This document shows, in pieces, positions 42,904 through 52,330 of a stretch of 64,000 nt of DNA. Source of the stretch: Paracoccus sp. JM45 (GTDB lineage Bacteria > Pseudomonadota > Alphaproteobacteria > Rhodobacterales > Rhodobacteraceae); assembly GCF_003590715.1 (NCBI RefSeq), contig NZ_QQVY01000001.1:434001-498000 (forward strand). The letters run 5' to 3'. Made by a program: the position numbers and the translations under genes. Each line of letters starts with the position of its first letter. Position 1 is the stretch's first letter. Under the pieces are notes generated by a model that did not search any database, was not told the DNA's origin, and was given only the letters and a program-made list of their open reading frames with translations.

Positions 42904-42931
42904 AAAGGCCGGATCTTTGGATCCGGCCTTT
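42904..42931 (+). terminator. Intrinsic terminator after second tRNA-Gly
   Basis: A 12-bp stem AAAGGCCGGATC / GATCCGGCCTTT with a TTTG loop follows the tRNA. A- and T-rich ends let it also serve the convergent dehydrogenase gene. Confidence 0.88.
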
Positions 42932-42941
42932 GTCATTCCAG

Positions 42942-45434
42942 TCACCCGTCGATACGGATGCGCGCGTTTTGCGGATCAAAGGGGCTGTCCTCGGCCACGA
43001 CGGCGTCGAAGAGCTGGCGGAACATCCGTACCTGCAACTTTGTGCCCAGTACGGCCAGATCAGGGCGGACATAGCCCATGCCGATCTGCTTGCCAAAGCC
43101 CACCGAATACCCGCCCGAGGTCAGGCGACCCACGCGGGCACCATCCAAAAACAACCCTTCGCGGCCCCAAGGGTCGGCATCATCCGGCCCGTCGATCAGC
43201 AACGTCACGCATTGCGACCGGATACCCTTGGCCTGCATCGCATCCTTGCCTTTGAAATCCTTGGACAGATCGACGAAGCGATCCAGACCAGCCTCTAGCG
43301 GCGTCGCATCGCGGCCCAGTTCGGTCCCGAAGGCACGATAGGATTTTTCCTGACGCAGCCAGTTCTGCGCCCGCGCCCCCACCAGTTTCAGCCCCAATGG
43401 TTCGCCCGCAGCCATCAACTGGTCAAACAGGTGATTCTGCATCTCGATCGGGTGATGCAATTCCCAGCCCAATTCGCCGGTATAGGCAACGCGGATCGCC
43501 TGTACCGGCACCATGCCCAGTTCGATCCGGCGCGCGGACAGCCACGGGAAGCGCTTGTTTGACAGGGCGGTTTCCGGTTCGGCGTCGCGAACCAGCTTGG
43601 ACAGAATCGCGCGCGATTGCGGGCCCGCGATGGCAAAGACGCCCCATTGCGTGGTTACATCCTGAATGGCGACATAGGCACCGCCCGCCGCCATAAAATC
43701 CTGCGCGGATTTGATCAGGTTGTCGGCGTCGTAATCCGTCCATGCACCGGCTGACACCAGATAGTAGTCATCCTCGGCCCGCCGGACGATGGTATATTCG
43801 GTGCGCGTGGTACCTGCATCTGTCAGGGCATAGGTCAGGTTGATGCGGCCAACCTTGGGCAGCTTGTTGGTGGTGAACCAGTCAAGGAACGCCGTCGCCC
43901 CCGGCCCTGTGACGACATGTTTGGCGAATGCGGTGGCATCAATCAGACCGGCGGTGTTGCGGATGGCCTCGGCCTCGGCCTTGGCATATTGCCACCAGCC
44001 GCCGCGGCGGAAACTGCGCGCGCCGTGGTCGTCAAACCCCTGTGGCGCGAAGTAATTCGGACGTTCCCACCCGTTCACCTGACCGAACTGCGCCCCGCGG
44101 GCGGCCTGACGGTCATAGGCGGGCGATGTCCGCAAAGGACGCGCGGCGGGGCGTTCTTCGTCAGGGTGGTGCAGGATGAAGACGTGGTCATAGGCTTCTT
44201 CGTTCTTTTTCACCGCATATTCGGTGGTCATCCACGACCCGAAACGGCGCGGGTCCAGCGATGCCATGTCGATCTCGGCCTCACCCTCGGTCATCAGCTG
44301 GGCAAGGTAATGCCCGACACCGCCCGCCGCGGTGATGCCAAAGCTGAACCCCTCGGCCAGCCACATGTTGCGCAGGCCCGGCGCAGGGCCGACCAGCGGG
44401 TTGCCATCGGGGGTATAGCAGATCGGACCGTTGAAATCGTCCTTGAGGCCCACCGTTTCCGAAGTCGGGATCCGGTGGATCATCGCCATATATTCCTCCT
44501 CGATCCGGTCCAGATCCAGCGGGAACAGATCCGCACGGAAGCTGTCAGGCACGCCATAGGGGAAGCGCGCGGGGGCGCCTTTCTCGTAGGGGCCCAGAAT
44601 CCAGCCACCGCGTTCCTCGCGCACATACCATTTTGCATCGGCGTCGCGCAGAACGGGGTGTTCGGGATTGCCCTCGGCACGCCATTTCAACAGCGCGGGG
44701 TCGGGTTCAGTCACGATGAACTGGTGTTCGACCGGGATCGCAGGAATGCGGATACCCAACAGACGCGCGGTGCGCTGCGCGTGGTTGCCTGTGGCGGTGA
44801 CGACATGTTCCGCTCGGATTTCAAAGGTCTCGCCCGAAGAAATCAGGTTACCCCCTTTTTCGACCATACGCTCGCAGGTCACGATCCACTCTGATCCGGT
44901 CCACGCATAGGCGTTGACCTGAATCTTGCGTTCGATCGCGCAGCCCGCCATCCGCGCGCCCTTGGCCATCGCCTGCGTCACGTCGGCGGGGTTGATATAA
45001 CCGTCGGTCGGGTGAAACAGCGCGCCTTTCAGGTCATCGGTATGCACCAACGGCCAGCGGTCGCGAATCTGCGCGGGGGTCAGGAATTCATGCTCGATCC
45101 CCACGGTTTCGGCCGTGGCGGAATAGAGCATGTATTCGTCCATCCGCGCATCGGTCTGGGCCATCCGCAGGTTGCCGCAACGGCTAAAGCCCGCGTTCAG
45201 GCCGGTCGTCGCCTCAAGCCCTGCATAGAGCTTGACCGAATAATCGTGGATATGGCTGGTTGCATAGCCCATGTTGAACAGCGGCAGCAGACCTGCGGCA
45301 TGCCATGTGGACCCCGCCGTCAGTTCGTCGCGTTCGACAAGCAGCGTATCCCACCCTGCCCGCGCCAGATGCAGCGCGATGCCGCAACCGACCGCGCCGC
45401 CCCCGACCACCAGAACCTTAACATGCGACTTCAT
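42942..45434 (-). CDS. FAD-dependent dimethylglycine/sarcosine dehydrogenase-like protein with GcvT domain
   Basis: This 830-residue protein has an N-terminal DAO fold: the FAD motif VLVVGGGAVGCG, then LTAGSTWHAAGLL, where related enzymes attach FAD to the His. The following FAO_M domain and C-terminal GcvT aminomethyltransferase-like domain (from about residue 440) would transfer the released one-carbon unit to tetrahydrofolate. Substrates in this family are dimethylglycine, sarcosine or other N-methyl amines. ATG 45432-45434 is chosen because upstream codons lie in the divergent control region shared with panC. No other choline/betaine catabolic gene adjoins, so the substrate stays open. 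Confidence 0.87.
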   Translation of the reverse strand: MKSHVKVLVVGGGAVGCGIALHLARAGWDTLLVERDELTAGSTWHAAGLLPLFNMGYATSHIHDYSVKLYAGLEATTGLNAGFSRCGNLRMAQTDARMDEYMLYSATAETVGIEHEFLTPAQIRDRWPLVHTDDLKGALFHPTDGYINPADVTQAMAKGARMAGCAIERKIQVNAYAWTGSEWIVTCERMVEKGGNLISSGETFEIRAEHVVTATGNHAQRTARLLGIRIPAIPVEHQFIVTEPDPALLKWRAEGNPEHPVLRDADAKWYVREERGGWILGPYEKGAPARFPYGVPDSFRADLFPLDLDRIEEEYMAMIHRIPTSETVGLKDDFNGPICYTPDGNPLVGPAPGLRNMWLAEGFSFGITAAGGVGHYLAQLMTEGEAEIDMASLDPRRFGSWMTTEYAVKKNEEAYDHVFILHHPDEERPAARPLRTSPAYDRQAARGAQFGQVNGWERPNYFAPQGFDDHGARSFRRGGWWQYAKAEAEAIRNTAGLIDATAFAKHVVTGPGATAFLDWFTTNKLPKVGRINLTYALTDAGTTRTEYTIVRRAEDDYYLVSAGAWTDYDADNLIKSAQDFMAAGGAYVAIQDVTTQWGVFAIAGPQSRAILSKLVRDAEPETALSNKRFPWLSARRIELGMVPVQAIRVAYTGELGWELHHPIEMQNHLFDQLMAAGEPLGLKLVGARAQNWLRQEKSYRAFGTELGRDATPLEAGLDRFVDLSKDFKGKDAMQAKGIRSQCVTLLIDGPDDADPWGREGLFLDGARVGRLTSGGYSVGFGKQIGMGYVRPDLAVLGTKLQVRMFRQLFDAVVAEDSPFDPQNARIRIDG

Positions 45435-45602
45435 CCCGCGACTCCTTGAAGGCCTTGTTTCACCAGTGATGCATGATCGCGGAAACCGTGCGTCAGAAGG
45501 CCCCGACCAATGCGGGCGAAAAACGACATCCATGATGCGGCACTTGCCCGACCCGTCGCCAAAGGTTAGGTTCTGCGTCACGATTCAAGGAAAGCGCCTG
45601 AT

Positions 45603-46460
45603 ATGCAGATCTGCCGCAGCACACAGGCCATGCGCGAATGCATCCGGAACTGGCGTCAGAATGGCGCACAGTTGGCGCTGGTTCCCACCATGGGCGCGCT
45701 ACACGAAGGGCATCTGGCGTTGGTGACGCGTGCACGGGCATGGCTGGACGCACATGGCGGGGGACGGGTTGTCACCTCGATTTTTGTGAACCCGACACAA
45801 TTCGGTCCGAACGAGGATCTGGCCAAATACCCGCGTGACGAGGAAAACGATCTGACCCTGCTGCGGTCGGTCGGCTGCGATGCGGTGTTCCTGCCGCAAG
45901 TCCACGACATCTATCGCCCCCATGCCCAGACCCATGTCGAGGTGGCGGGCCTGGGCGGCATGCTGATGGGCGAACTGCGTCCGGGGCATTTCCGCGGGGT
46001 GGCCACTGTTGTGACCAAGCTGTTCAACATCACCCAACCCGACGTCGCGGCCTTTGGCGAAAAAGATTACCAGCAGCTGACCCTGATCCGGCAGATGGTC
46101 GCCGATCTGGATATTCCCGTCGATATCCTGCCTGTCCCGACGGTGCGCGAAGCAGACGGGCTTGCCATGTCATCGCGCAACCGTCGCCTGACACCCGAAG
46201 ACCGCGCGGCGGCGACTGTGCTGGCCCGCGCTCTGGATCAGGCGCAAGCACAGGTCGCGGCAGGTGCAACCTTGCAGGCGGTCCATGACGGGCTGCGGGA
46301 CATGCTGGCAACCGAACCGCGGGCCGATACGCAATCCATCGACATCCGTGATGCCGATGATCTGTCACAACCGACCGCATTTTCCCGCCCCGTCGTCATC
46401 CTGCTGGCCGTTCGCTTTGGCGATGTGCTGCTGATCGACCAGCGCGTCGCCCACCCGTAA
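45603..46460 (+). CDS. panC: Pantothenate synthetase
   Basis: This 285-residue ATP-dependent ligase joins pantoate and beta-alanine. The nucleotidyltransferase HxGH motif is in [14 protein letters not shown], and the pantoate site [13 protein letters not shown] and the KMSKS-like MSSRNRRL loop are present. An AAGGAAAG site precedes ATG 45603. panB follows after 10 bases, giving an operon for consecutive CoA-pathway steps, with coaX for the next step elsewhere in the window. Confidence 0.96.
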   Translation: MQICRSTQAMRECIRNWRQNGAQLALVPTMGALHEGHLALVTRARAWLDAHGGGRVVTSIFVNPTQFGPNEDLAKYPRDEENDLTLLRSVGCDAVFLPQVHDIYRPHAQTHVEVAGLGGMLMGELRPGHFRGVATVVTKLFNITQPDVAAFGEKDYQQLTLIRQMVADLDIPVDILPVPTVREADGLAMSSRNRRLTPEDRAAATVLARALDQAQAQVAAGATLQAVHDGLRDMLATEPRADTQSIDIRDADDLSQPTAFSRPVVILLAVRFGDVLLIDQRVAHP

Positions 46461-46470
46461 GGAGGCTGCA

Positions 46471-47280
46471 ATGTCCGCCCAAGCCCCGATCAGACGTATC
46501 ACGGTTCCGCAGATTGCCGACCGCAAGGGTGCAACGCCCATCGTGTCGCTGACCGCCTATACCGCCCCGATGGCCGCGATGGTCGATGCCCATGCCGATG
46601 TCATCCTTGTGGGCGACAGCCTTGGAATGGTGGTCCACGGGTTGCCATCCACCATCGGCGTGACGCTGGAGATGATGATCCTGCACGGACAGGCGGTCAT
46701 GCGCGGATCGCAACGGGCGATGGTCGTCATCGATATGCCCTTTGGCAGCTATGAGGAAAGCCCCCAGCAAGCATTCCGCAACGCCGCCCGCGTGATGGGT
46801 GAAACCGGTTGCGGCGCGGTCAAGCTGGAGGGTGGCACCCGCATAGCCCCGACCATCGGTTTTCTGGTCGAACGCGGCATCCCAGTCATGGGCCATGTCG
46901 GTCTGACCCCGCAATCGACCAATGTCATGGGCGGCTTCAAAACCCAAGGGCGCGACGAATCGACATGGCCCGCCCATATTCAGGACGCCGTCGATGTCGC
47001 CAATGCCGGTGCCTTTGCCGTCGTGGTCGAGGGCGTGATGGAACCGTTGGCCGACCGCATCACCGACAGCATCAGCGTGCCGACCATCGGCATCGGTGCC
47101 TCGGCCCGCTGTGACGGGCAGATCCTTGTGCTGGACGATATGCTGGGCCTGTCGGGCCGCGTGCCGCGTTTTGTCAAAAAATTCGGTGACCTTGGTCCGC
47201 GTGCGGAAGATGCCATCGCCCAATATGCCGCCGCCGTGCGCGACCGCAGCTTCCCCGACGAAGGCCAGCTTTACCGTTAA
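46471..47280 (+). CDS. panB: 3-methyl-2-oxobutanoate hydroxymethyltransferase
   Basis: This 269-residue TIM-barrel enzyme transfers a hydroxymethyl group from methylene-tetrahydrofolate to 2-oxoisovalerate, forming ketopantoate. Metal-binding acids lie in [11 protein letters not shown] and [10 protein letters not shown]; the KLEGG and GHVGLTPQS segments are diagnostic. AAGGAGG precedes ATG 46471. Its stop overlaps the stop of the convergent MFS gene in TTAA. Confidence 0.97.
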   Translation: MSAQAPIRRITVPQIADRKGATPIVSLTAYTAPMAAMVDAHADVILVGDSLGMVVHGLPSTIGVTLEMMILHGQAVMRGSQRAMVVIDMPFGSYEESPQQAFRNAARVMGETGCGAVKLEGGTRIAPTIGFLVERGIPVMGHVGLTPQSTNVMGGFKTQGRDESTWPAHIQDAVDVANAGAFAVVVEGVMEPLADRITDSISVPTIGIGASARCDGQILVLDDMLGLSGRVPRFVKKFGDLGPRAEDAIAQYAAAVRDRSFPDEGQLYR

Positions 47281-48419
47281 CCTGCGTCGAAATCGGCGCT
47301 GCGGGCCAGCCGCGACAAGGCCAGCGGTACCGTCAACAACAGCGCCAAGCCCAGATAGATCCGCCCAAGGCTGATATGTTCAGCCAGCCAGCCGATCATG
47401 CCCGGTGCCAGCAGGATACCGGAATAGCCCATCATCGTCACAACCGATAATCCCATCCCAGAGGCCAGCCCCGGCAGATTCCCCGCCGCCGAAAAGGCGA
47501 TGGGCACCATATTTGCAATGCCGATCCCCGCCAGCGCAAAGCCGGCAATGGCCAGAACCGGCGTCCCTGAAAGCCCCGCCAAACCCAGCCCTGTCATGGC
47601 CACACCTGCACTGATCCGCAACGTCAGCACTGCGCCCAGCTGTTGCCGCAACCTGTCGCCCAGAAAGCGCATGACCGCCATGGTCGCAGCGCATCCCGCA
47701 AAGCCCCAGCCCGCCACAGAAAGCGAGGTTCCCATCTCTCGTTGCAGATAAACCGCCGCCCAATCCAGAATCGCACCCTCGGGCACCATTGCGGTCAGCG
47801 CCATCAGCCCCAGAAGATAGGGCACCGGTGACACCGGCAGACGCAGGGATGTGCGGGGTTGGTCCGCAGCAGGGGCATCCTGCAACAAGCGCGGCAATGC
47901 GATCAGCAGGCCAAGGGCAAAGACCGCAAAGACCGCCATCCCATGGGCCAATTCGCCCAGATGCTGGATCATGCTGCCACCGCTGGCGGCGCCGGCAAAG
48001 GCACCAAGGCTCCAGAATCCGTGGCAGGATGACATGATGGCGCGCTTGCGCGCGCGTTCGACCGCAACGGCATTGGCGTTCATCGCCACATCCATGCCGC
48101 CCAGCAAACCGCCGAAGAAAAAGACCGCAGCCCCCACCGTCCAGACATCCGGCGCAACCGAAATCAGCAGCAGCGTCGGCGCGGCCACCGATGCCGCGAC
48201 CCTAACCGCCCGCGCCGACCCGCGCCGGGCCACCATCGCCCCGAAGACCGGCATGATGCACATTGATCCCGCGCCAAGGCACAGCACGACCAAACCTGCC
48301 GTCCCTTCGGATATCGACAGCCGTTCCATTAACGCAGGCAGCTTGGGGGCCCAGCTGCCGATCATCATTCCATTGATCAGGAATAGGATCGACACCGCAG
48401 CCCGGAATGACAGACGCAT
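47277..48419 (-). CDS. MFS transporter, YbjJ/fucose-permease-like
   Basis: This 380-residue inner-membrane protein has about eleven to twelve hydrophobic helices. Typical points are [12 protein letters not shown] after the first helix, [12 protein letters not shown] (cytoplasmic MFS loop), [15 protein letters not shown] in the fourth helix and [18 protein letters not shown] in the fifth, a pattern seen in YbjJ-like transporters. It lies three bases after the 2-hydroxyacid dehydrogenase gene on the same strand, so the two form an operon. A substrate linked to hydroxyacid or sugar-acid metabolism is possible but unproved. Confidence 0.8.
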   Translation of the reverse strand: MRLSFRAAVSILFLINGMMIGSWAPKLPALMERLSISEGTAGLVVLCLGAGSMCIMPVFGAMVARRGSARAVRVAASVAAPTLLLISVAPDVWTVGAAVFFFGGLLGGMDVAMNANAVAVERARKRAIMSSCHGFWSLGAFAGAASGGSMIQHLGELAHGMAVFAVFALGLLIALPRLLQDAPAADQPRTSLRLPVSPVPYLLGLMALTAMVPEGAILDWAAVYLQREMGTSLSVAGWGFAGCAATMAVMRFLGDRLRQQLGAVLTLRISAGVAMTGLGLAGLSGTPVLAIAGFALAGIGIANMVPIAFSAAGNLPGLASGMGLSVVTMMGYSGILLAPGMIGWLAEHISLGRIYLGLALLLTVPLALSRLARSADFDAG

Positions 48420-48422
48420 CGT

Positions 48423-49427
48423 TTACAACATCGCAGGAACCACCAGATCGGATGGCCGGTGGCCATCGGCGAAGGTCTTGATATTGATGATGACCTTTTC
48501 GCCCATCTCGGCGCGCCCTTCGACGGTGGCCGACCCCATATGTGGCAGCAAAACGACATTTGGCAATTCGCGCAGACGAGGGTTGATCTCATGCCCGTGT
48601 TCGAAAACATCCAGACCGGCGCCAGCGATTTCACCCGCCCGCAGCATCCGCGTCAGTGCATTTTCGTCAATCACCTCACCGCGCGAGGTGTTGACGATGA
48701 CCGCTGACGGCTTCATCAGTTTCAGCCGCCGCGCATTCAGCAGATGGAAGGTCGCGGGCGTATGCGGCGCATTTACGCTGACCACATCCATGCGGGCCAA
48801 CATCTGGTCCAGACTTTCCCAATAGGTCGCCTGCAACTGGTCCTCGACCTCGGGGCGCAGGCGTTTGCGGTTGTGGTAATGGACCTGCATGCCGAACACA
48901 TTCGCGCGACGGGCAACGGCCTGACCGATGCGCCCCATGCCCAGAATCCCCAAACGACGCCCCCCGACACGCCCGCCCAGATGCGATGTCGGCGACCAGC
49001 CCGACCAGCGGCCGGTCTGCATTTCCGACATGCCTTCGGGAATACGCCGCGTGACGGCCAGAATCAGCGCCAGTGTCATATCGGCAGTATCCTCGGTCAC
49101 GACACCGGGGGTATTGCTGACCAGCACTCCGCGCTGGCGGGCCGAAAGAACATCGATGTGATCCACCCCCGCGCCAAAATTCGCGATCAATTTCAGACGT
49201 TCGCCTGCGCGGGCCAGCATATTGGCGTCGATCTGGTCGGTCACGGTCGGCACCAGAACGTCAGCACCCTGCATCAATGACACCAGTTCATCGCGCGACA
49301 GCTTTGCGTCATCATCACGCAGAACCACATCGAATAATTCCGACATGCGCGTTTCGACGGCTTCGGGCAGGCGACGGGTCACGGCCACGCGCAACTTCTG
49401 GCGGGTCGAGGACGGGTTGGAGGACAT
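48423..49427 (-). CDS. D-isomer-specific 2-hydroxyacid dehydrogenase (glyoxylate/hydroxypyruvate reductase-like)
   Basis: This 334-residue NAD(P)-dependent enzyme reduces 2-oxoacids such as glyoxylate or hydroxypyruvate. The Rossmann motif is LGILGMGRIGQAVA, followed by HYHNRKRL, where the Arg residues after the second strand suggest preference for NADPH. The catalytic Arg is in NTSRGEVID, the Glu in HEINPRL and the His in LLPHMGSAT. It probably shares a transcript with the downstream MFS transporter. The exact substrate is not decidable. Confidence 0.88.
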   Translation of the reverse strand: MSSNPSSTRQKLRVAVTRRLPEAVETRMSELFDVVLRDDDAKLSRDELVSLMQGADVLVPTVTDQIDANMLARAGERLKLIANFGAGVDHIDVLSARQRGVLVSNTPGVVTEDTADMTLALILAVTRRIPEGMSEMQTGRWSGWSPTSHLGGRVGGRRLGILGMGRIGQAVARRANVFGMQVHYHNRKRLRPEVEDQLQATYWESLDQMLARMDVVSVNAPHTPATFHLLNARRLKLMKPSAVIVNTSRGEVIDENALTRMLRAGEIAGAGLDVFEHGHEINPRLRELPNVVLLPHMGSATVEGRAEMGEKVIINIKTFADGHRPSDLVVPAML

Positions 49428-49592
49428 GGGTCACCTCACTTTCTCGATGTCGTGGCAGGGCTGCACTTCCAATGGCGGGTCTCTTTTGGCAAACTGCCCG
49501 CGTTGAGGGGCAGGCACAAGACCCCAGAAGGGTGCATGATCGGGTCTGTTGATCCGGCCTGTCGCACCGCAGGAAACAGGAACGGACAGCCG

Positions 49593-50168
49593 ATGATAGC
49601 ACTGACGGGCAAACGACATGGGGCCATGCGTGCCATCGCCGTATCGATAATGATGGCGATGATAGGATTTGCCGGTGCTGTCATGGCACAAAACAGCGGC
49701 ACCCCCGCAGCGCAGGCACAAGACAGTGACGCGCAGATCCAGCGCGGTGCGGTCACGAATCTGCCCCTGCCCCGCTATGTCAGTTTGAAAGGCAGTGAAG
49801 GCAATGCCCGTCGCGGCCCCAGCCTGTCCCACCGCATCGACTGGGTGTTCCGCCATGCCGGCATGCCCCTGCGCGTTGTGGCCGAATTCGGCCATTGGCG
49901 GCGTGTCGAAGATAAGGACGGTGCCGGTGGCTGGGTCCATTACGCCTTGCTGTCTGGCGTCCGCACAGCCTTGGTGACCGAGGATATGCTGCCCCTTCGC
50001 ACCCGCCCGCATATAGATGCCGATATCGTGGCACGCGCCGAACTGGGGGCGATTCTGCGGCTGAACGAATGCGAACCCGAATGGTGTCGCGTTTCCGGTG
50101 GTGGTCAACGGGGCTGGGTTCCGAAAACCACCATCTGGGGTGTGGATGCGGACGAATTGCGCGATTGA
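49593..50168 (+). CDS. Exported bacterial SH3-domain protein
   Basis: This 191-residue protein has an N-terminal signal peptide (hydrophobic AIAVSIMMAMIGFAGAVMA, cleavage near MAQN). It is followed by two SH3b-type domains: one with LPRYVSLKGSEGNARRGPS ... GHWRRVEDKDGAGGWVH, one with LRTRPHIDADIVARAELG ... WCRVSGGGQRGWV. Such domains bind cell-wall peptides or partner proteins in the periplasm. ATG 49593 is chosen over ATG 49626 as it gives a basic n-region; either yields the same mature protein. The function beyond this is unknown. Confidence 0.8.
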   Translation: MIALTGKRHGAMRAIAVSIMMAMIGFAGAVMAQNSGTPAAQAQDSDAQIQRGAVTNLPLPRYVSLKGSEGNARRGPSLSHRIDWVFRHAGMPLRVVAEFGHWRRVEDKDGAGGWVHYALLSGVRTALVTEDMLPLRTRPHIDADIVARAELGAILRLNECEPEWCRVSGGGQRGWVPKTTIWGVDADELRD

Positions 50169-50178
50169 CACCGCACGA

Positions 50179-50236
50179 GCGCCGCGTCAGCGGCGCGCCT
50201 GACGCCGGGCCGGCAGGACGCCGACCAACGGTCGGC
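50179..50236. other. Cluster of GC-rich hairpins between convergent genes
   Basis: Two perfect 7-bp stems are present: GCGCCGC-GTCA-GCGGCGC at 50179-50196 and GCCGACC-AAC-GGTCGGC at 50220-50236. The sequence between them is also self-complementary in part. There are no T tracts, so these are weak terminators at best. Confidence 0.5.
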
Positions 50237-50250
50237 ACCCTCAGTCACCA

Positions 50251-52275
50251 TCACGCCAGCCCGCGGCCTTTCAACAGCGCATCGACACCCGGCATCCGCT
50301 GACGGAAGTCGATCCATAACTGATCGGCAGGGGCCGAACCACCGCGCGACAGGATCGTTTCCTCCAACCGCTTGGCGGTGTCGGCGTCGAAAATGTTGCC
50401 GGTTTCCTCGAATGCCGCAAAGGCATCCGCGTCCATCACCTCGGACCACATATAGCTGTAGTATCCGCTGGCATAACTGTCGCCCGCGAAGACATGCGCG
50501 AAATGCGGTGTGGCATGGCGCATCGGAATGGCCGCCGGTCCGTCCAGTTCCTGCAACACCTGCGCCTGTTTTGCCATCGCATCGCTCGGCGGCGTGCCGC
50601 GGTGAAAGGCAAGATCGACCAGCGCGCTTTCCAGATATTCCACCGTGGAAAAGCCCGCATCTGCCTTACCAGCCGCCAACATCTTGTCACGCAATTCGGC
50701 GGGCAAAACCTCTCCCGTTTCGTGATGGCGGGCATGGGCGTCCAGTACGGCGGGCTGTTCCAGCCAGTGTTCGTAAAGCTGGCTTGGCAATTCCACAAAA
50801 TCCTGCGCAACCGAGGTGCCGGAAATCGACGGCCAAGTCACGTTTGACAGGATGTGATGCGTGGCATGGCCGAATTCATGGAACAGCGTGTGCGCGTCAT
50901 CCCATGACAGGAAGGCAGGCGATCCGGCCTGTTCGGGCGGGGTGAAATTACAGACATTCACGACAATCGCCCGCTGTCCGTCACCCAGTTTGTGCTGCAC
51001 CTGAAGCGAGGAACACCACGCCCCCGACCGCTTGGCCGGACGGGCAAAGAAATCACCGACGAAAATCGCCATCAGCTGGCCATCGCGCGTCACACGCCAT
51101 GCCCGTGCCTGATCGTCCCACAGGGGGGCGTCAACCGGCTGGAACTCCAACCCGAACAGGCGGTTGGCGACATCGAAGACCGCGCCCAGCATCGCTTCCA
51201 GCGTCAGATATGGCGCAACCTGATCAGGGTCGATCTGATGGTCACGGCGGCGCAGACGTTCAGCGTAAAGACGCCAATCCCAAGCCTCCAGCGTGCCATT
51301 CACACCGTCATCATGCAGCATCGCGGTCAGTTTGGTCGCATCCTGATCGGCGCGGGTCTTGGCGGCGGTCCAGACCTGCGACAGCAGATCCTGCACATGA
51401 CCCGCATTCCCCGCCATCTGGGTTTCCAGCTTCCATGACGCGAAATCGGCATAGCCCAACAGCTGGGCGCGTTCGTGGCGCAGGGCCAGAACCTCGGCCA
51501 CCAAGGGCAGGTTGTTGGTCGCATCGCCGCCTGCACCCGACCCCGACCCGCGCGCCGTCCACACACGGAAGGCCGTTTCACGCAACGTCCGGTCGGTCGC
51601 ATTTTCCAGAAACGGCACAATCAGCGACCGGTTCAGCGTCACCACCTGCCCCGTCATCCCGCGTTCCTTGGCGGCAGCACGCATCGACCGCAGTAACCAG
51701 TCAGGCAGCCCCTGCAGGCGATCATCGGGGATCGCCATGACAAAATCACGTTCATCCGTCAGGACGTTCTGGGTGAAATCGGTCGTCAGAACCGCCATCC
51801 GGCTGCGGACTTGCGCCATGCGGGCGCGTCCCGCATCATCCAGCCCCGCACCTGCGCGGGTCAGATCGCGCAGGGCCAGTTCGGTAATACGCGCATCTTC
51901 CGGCCCAAGATCGGCGATATTTTCGGCAACCGTTTTGACGCGCGCATAAAGCCGCGGGTCCATGCTGATCTTGCTGCCGTATTCGGCCAGACGCGGCGCG
52001 AAATCACGCTGCAGCGCCTGTCGCGCATCATTCGAATCAACCGATGCCAGCGTATAGAAGATCGACAACAGCCGGTTCAGGCCGTCATCCGCCGTTTCCA
52101 TCGCGGCGACGGTATTGGCGAAAGTTGCGGGTTCGGGGTTGGCGGCAATCGCCTCGGCTGCGGCCTCGGCGGCGGCAAGCTGTTGGTCGAAGGCGGGGGC
52201 GAAATCCGTGTCGCGGATCAGATCGAAACGCGGCAGCCCTTCAGGGCCGGACCACTGCAAAAGCTCTGGGTTCAT
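50251..52275 (-). CDS. M3 family oligopeptidase (oligopeptidase A-like)
   Basis: This 674-residue cytoplasmic zinc metallopeptidase is expected to degrade short peptides, including cleaved signal peptides. The zinc motif HEFGH sits in AHTLFHEFGHATHHILS, with the downstream Glu ligand region and the conserved YSYMWSEVMDADAFAAF C-terminal block. AGGAGG lies four bases before ATG 52275; the frame extends eight codons further but without a better site. It resembles PrlC or Dcp; I do not separate the two. Confidence 0.92.
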   Translation of the reverse strand: MNPELLQWSGPEGLPRFDLIRDTDFAPAFDQQLAAAEAAAEAIAANPEPATFANTVAAMETADDGLNRLLSIFYTLASVDSNDARQALQRDFAPRLAEYGSKISMDPRLYARVKTVAENIADLGPEDARITELALRDLTRAGAGLDDAGRARMAQVRSRMAVLTTDFTQNVLTDERDFVMAIPDDRLQGLPDWLLRSMRAAAKERGMTGQVVTLNRSLIVPFLENATDRTLRETAFRVWTARGSGSGAGGDATNNLPLVAEVLALRHERAQLLGYADFASWKLETQMAGNAGHVQDLLSQVWTAAKTRADQDATKLTAMLHDDGVNGTLEAWDWRLYAERLRRRDHQIDPDQVAPYLTLEAMLGAVFDVANRLFGLEFQPVDAPLWDDQARAWRVTRDGQLMAIFVGDFFARPAKRSGAWCSSLQVQHKLGDGQRAIVVNVCNFTPPEQAGSPAFLSWDDAHTLFHEFGHATHHILSNVTWPSISGTSVAQDFVELPSQLYEHWLEQPAVLDAHARHHETGEVLPAELRDKMLAAGKADAGFSTVEYLESALVDLAFHRGTPPSDAMAKQAQVLQELDGPAAIPMRHATPHFAHVFAGDSYASGYYSYMWSEVMDADAFAAFEETGNIFDADTAKRLEETILSRGGSAPADQLWIDFRQRMPGVDALLKGRGLA

Positions 52276-52330
52276 CAGGACCTCCTTGATTGCCGCCACC
52301 CTAGAAGTGTCGCGCGAAGGGTGCCAGAGG

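Noticed and set aside
42806-43298. Open frames starting upstream of the second tRNA-Gly and running through it
   Set aside because: They read through a perfect tRNA and its terminator and then antisense through a clear dehydrogenase gene; no domain is visible.
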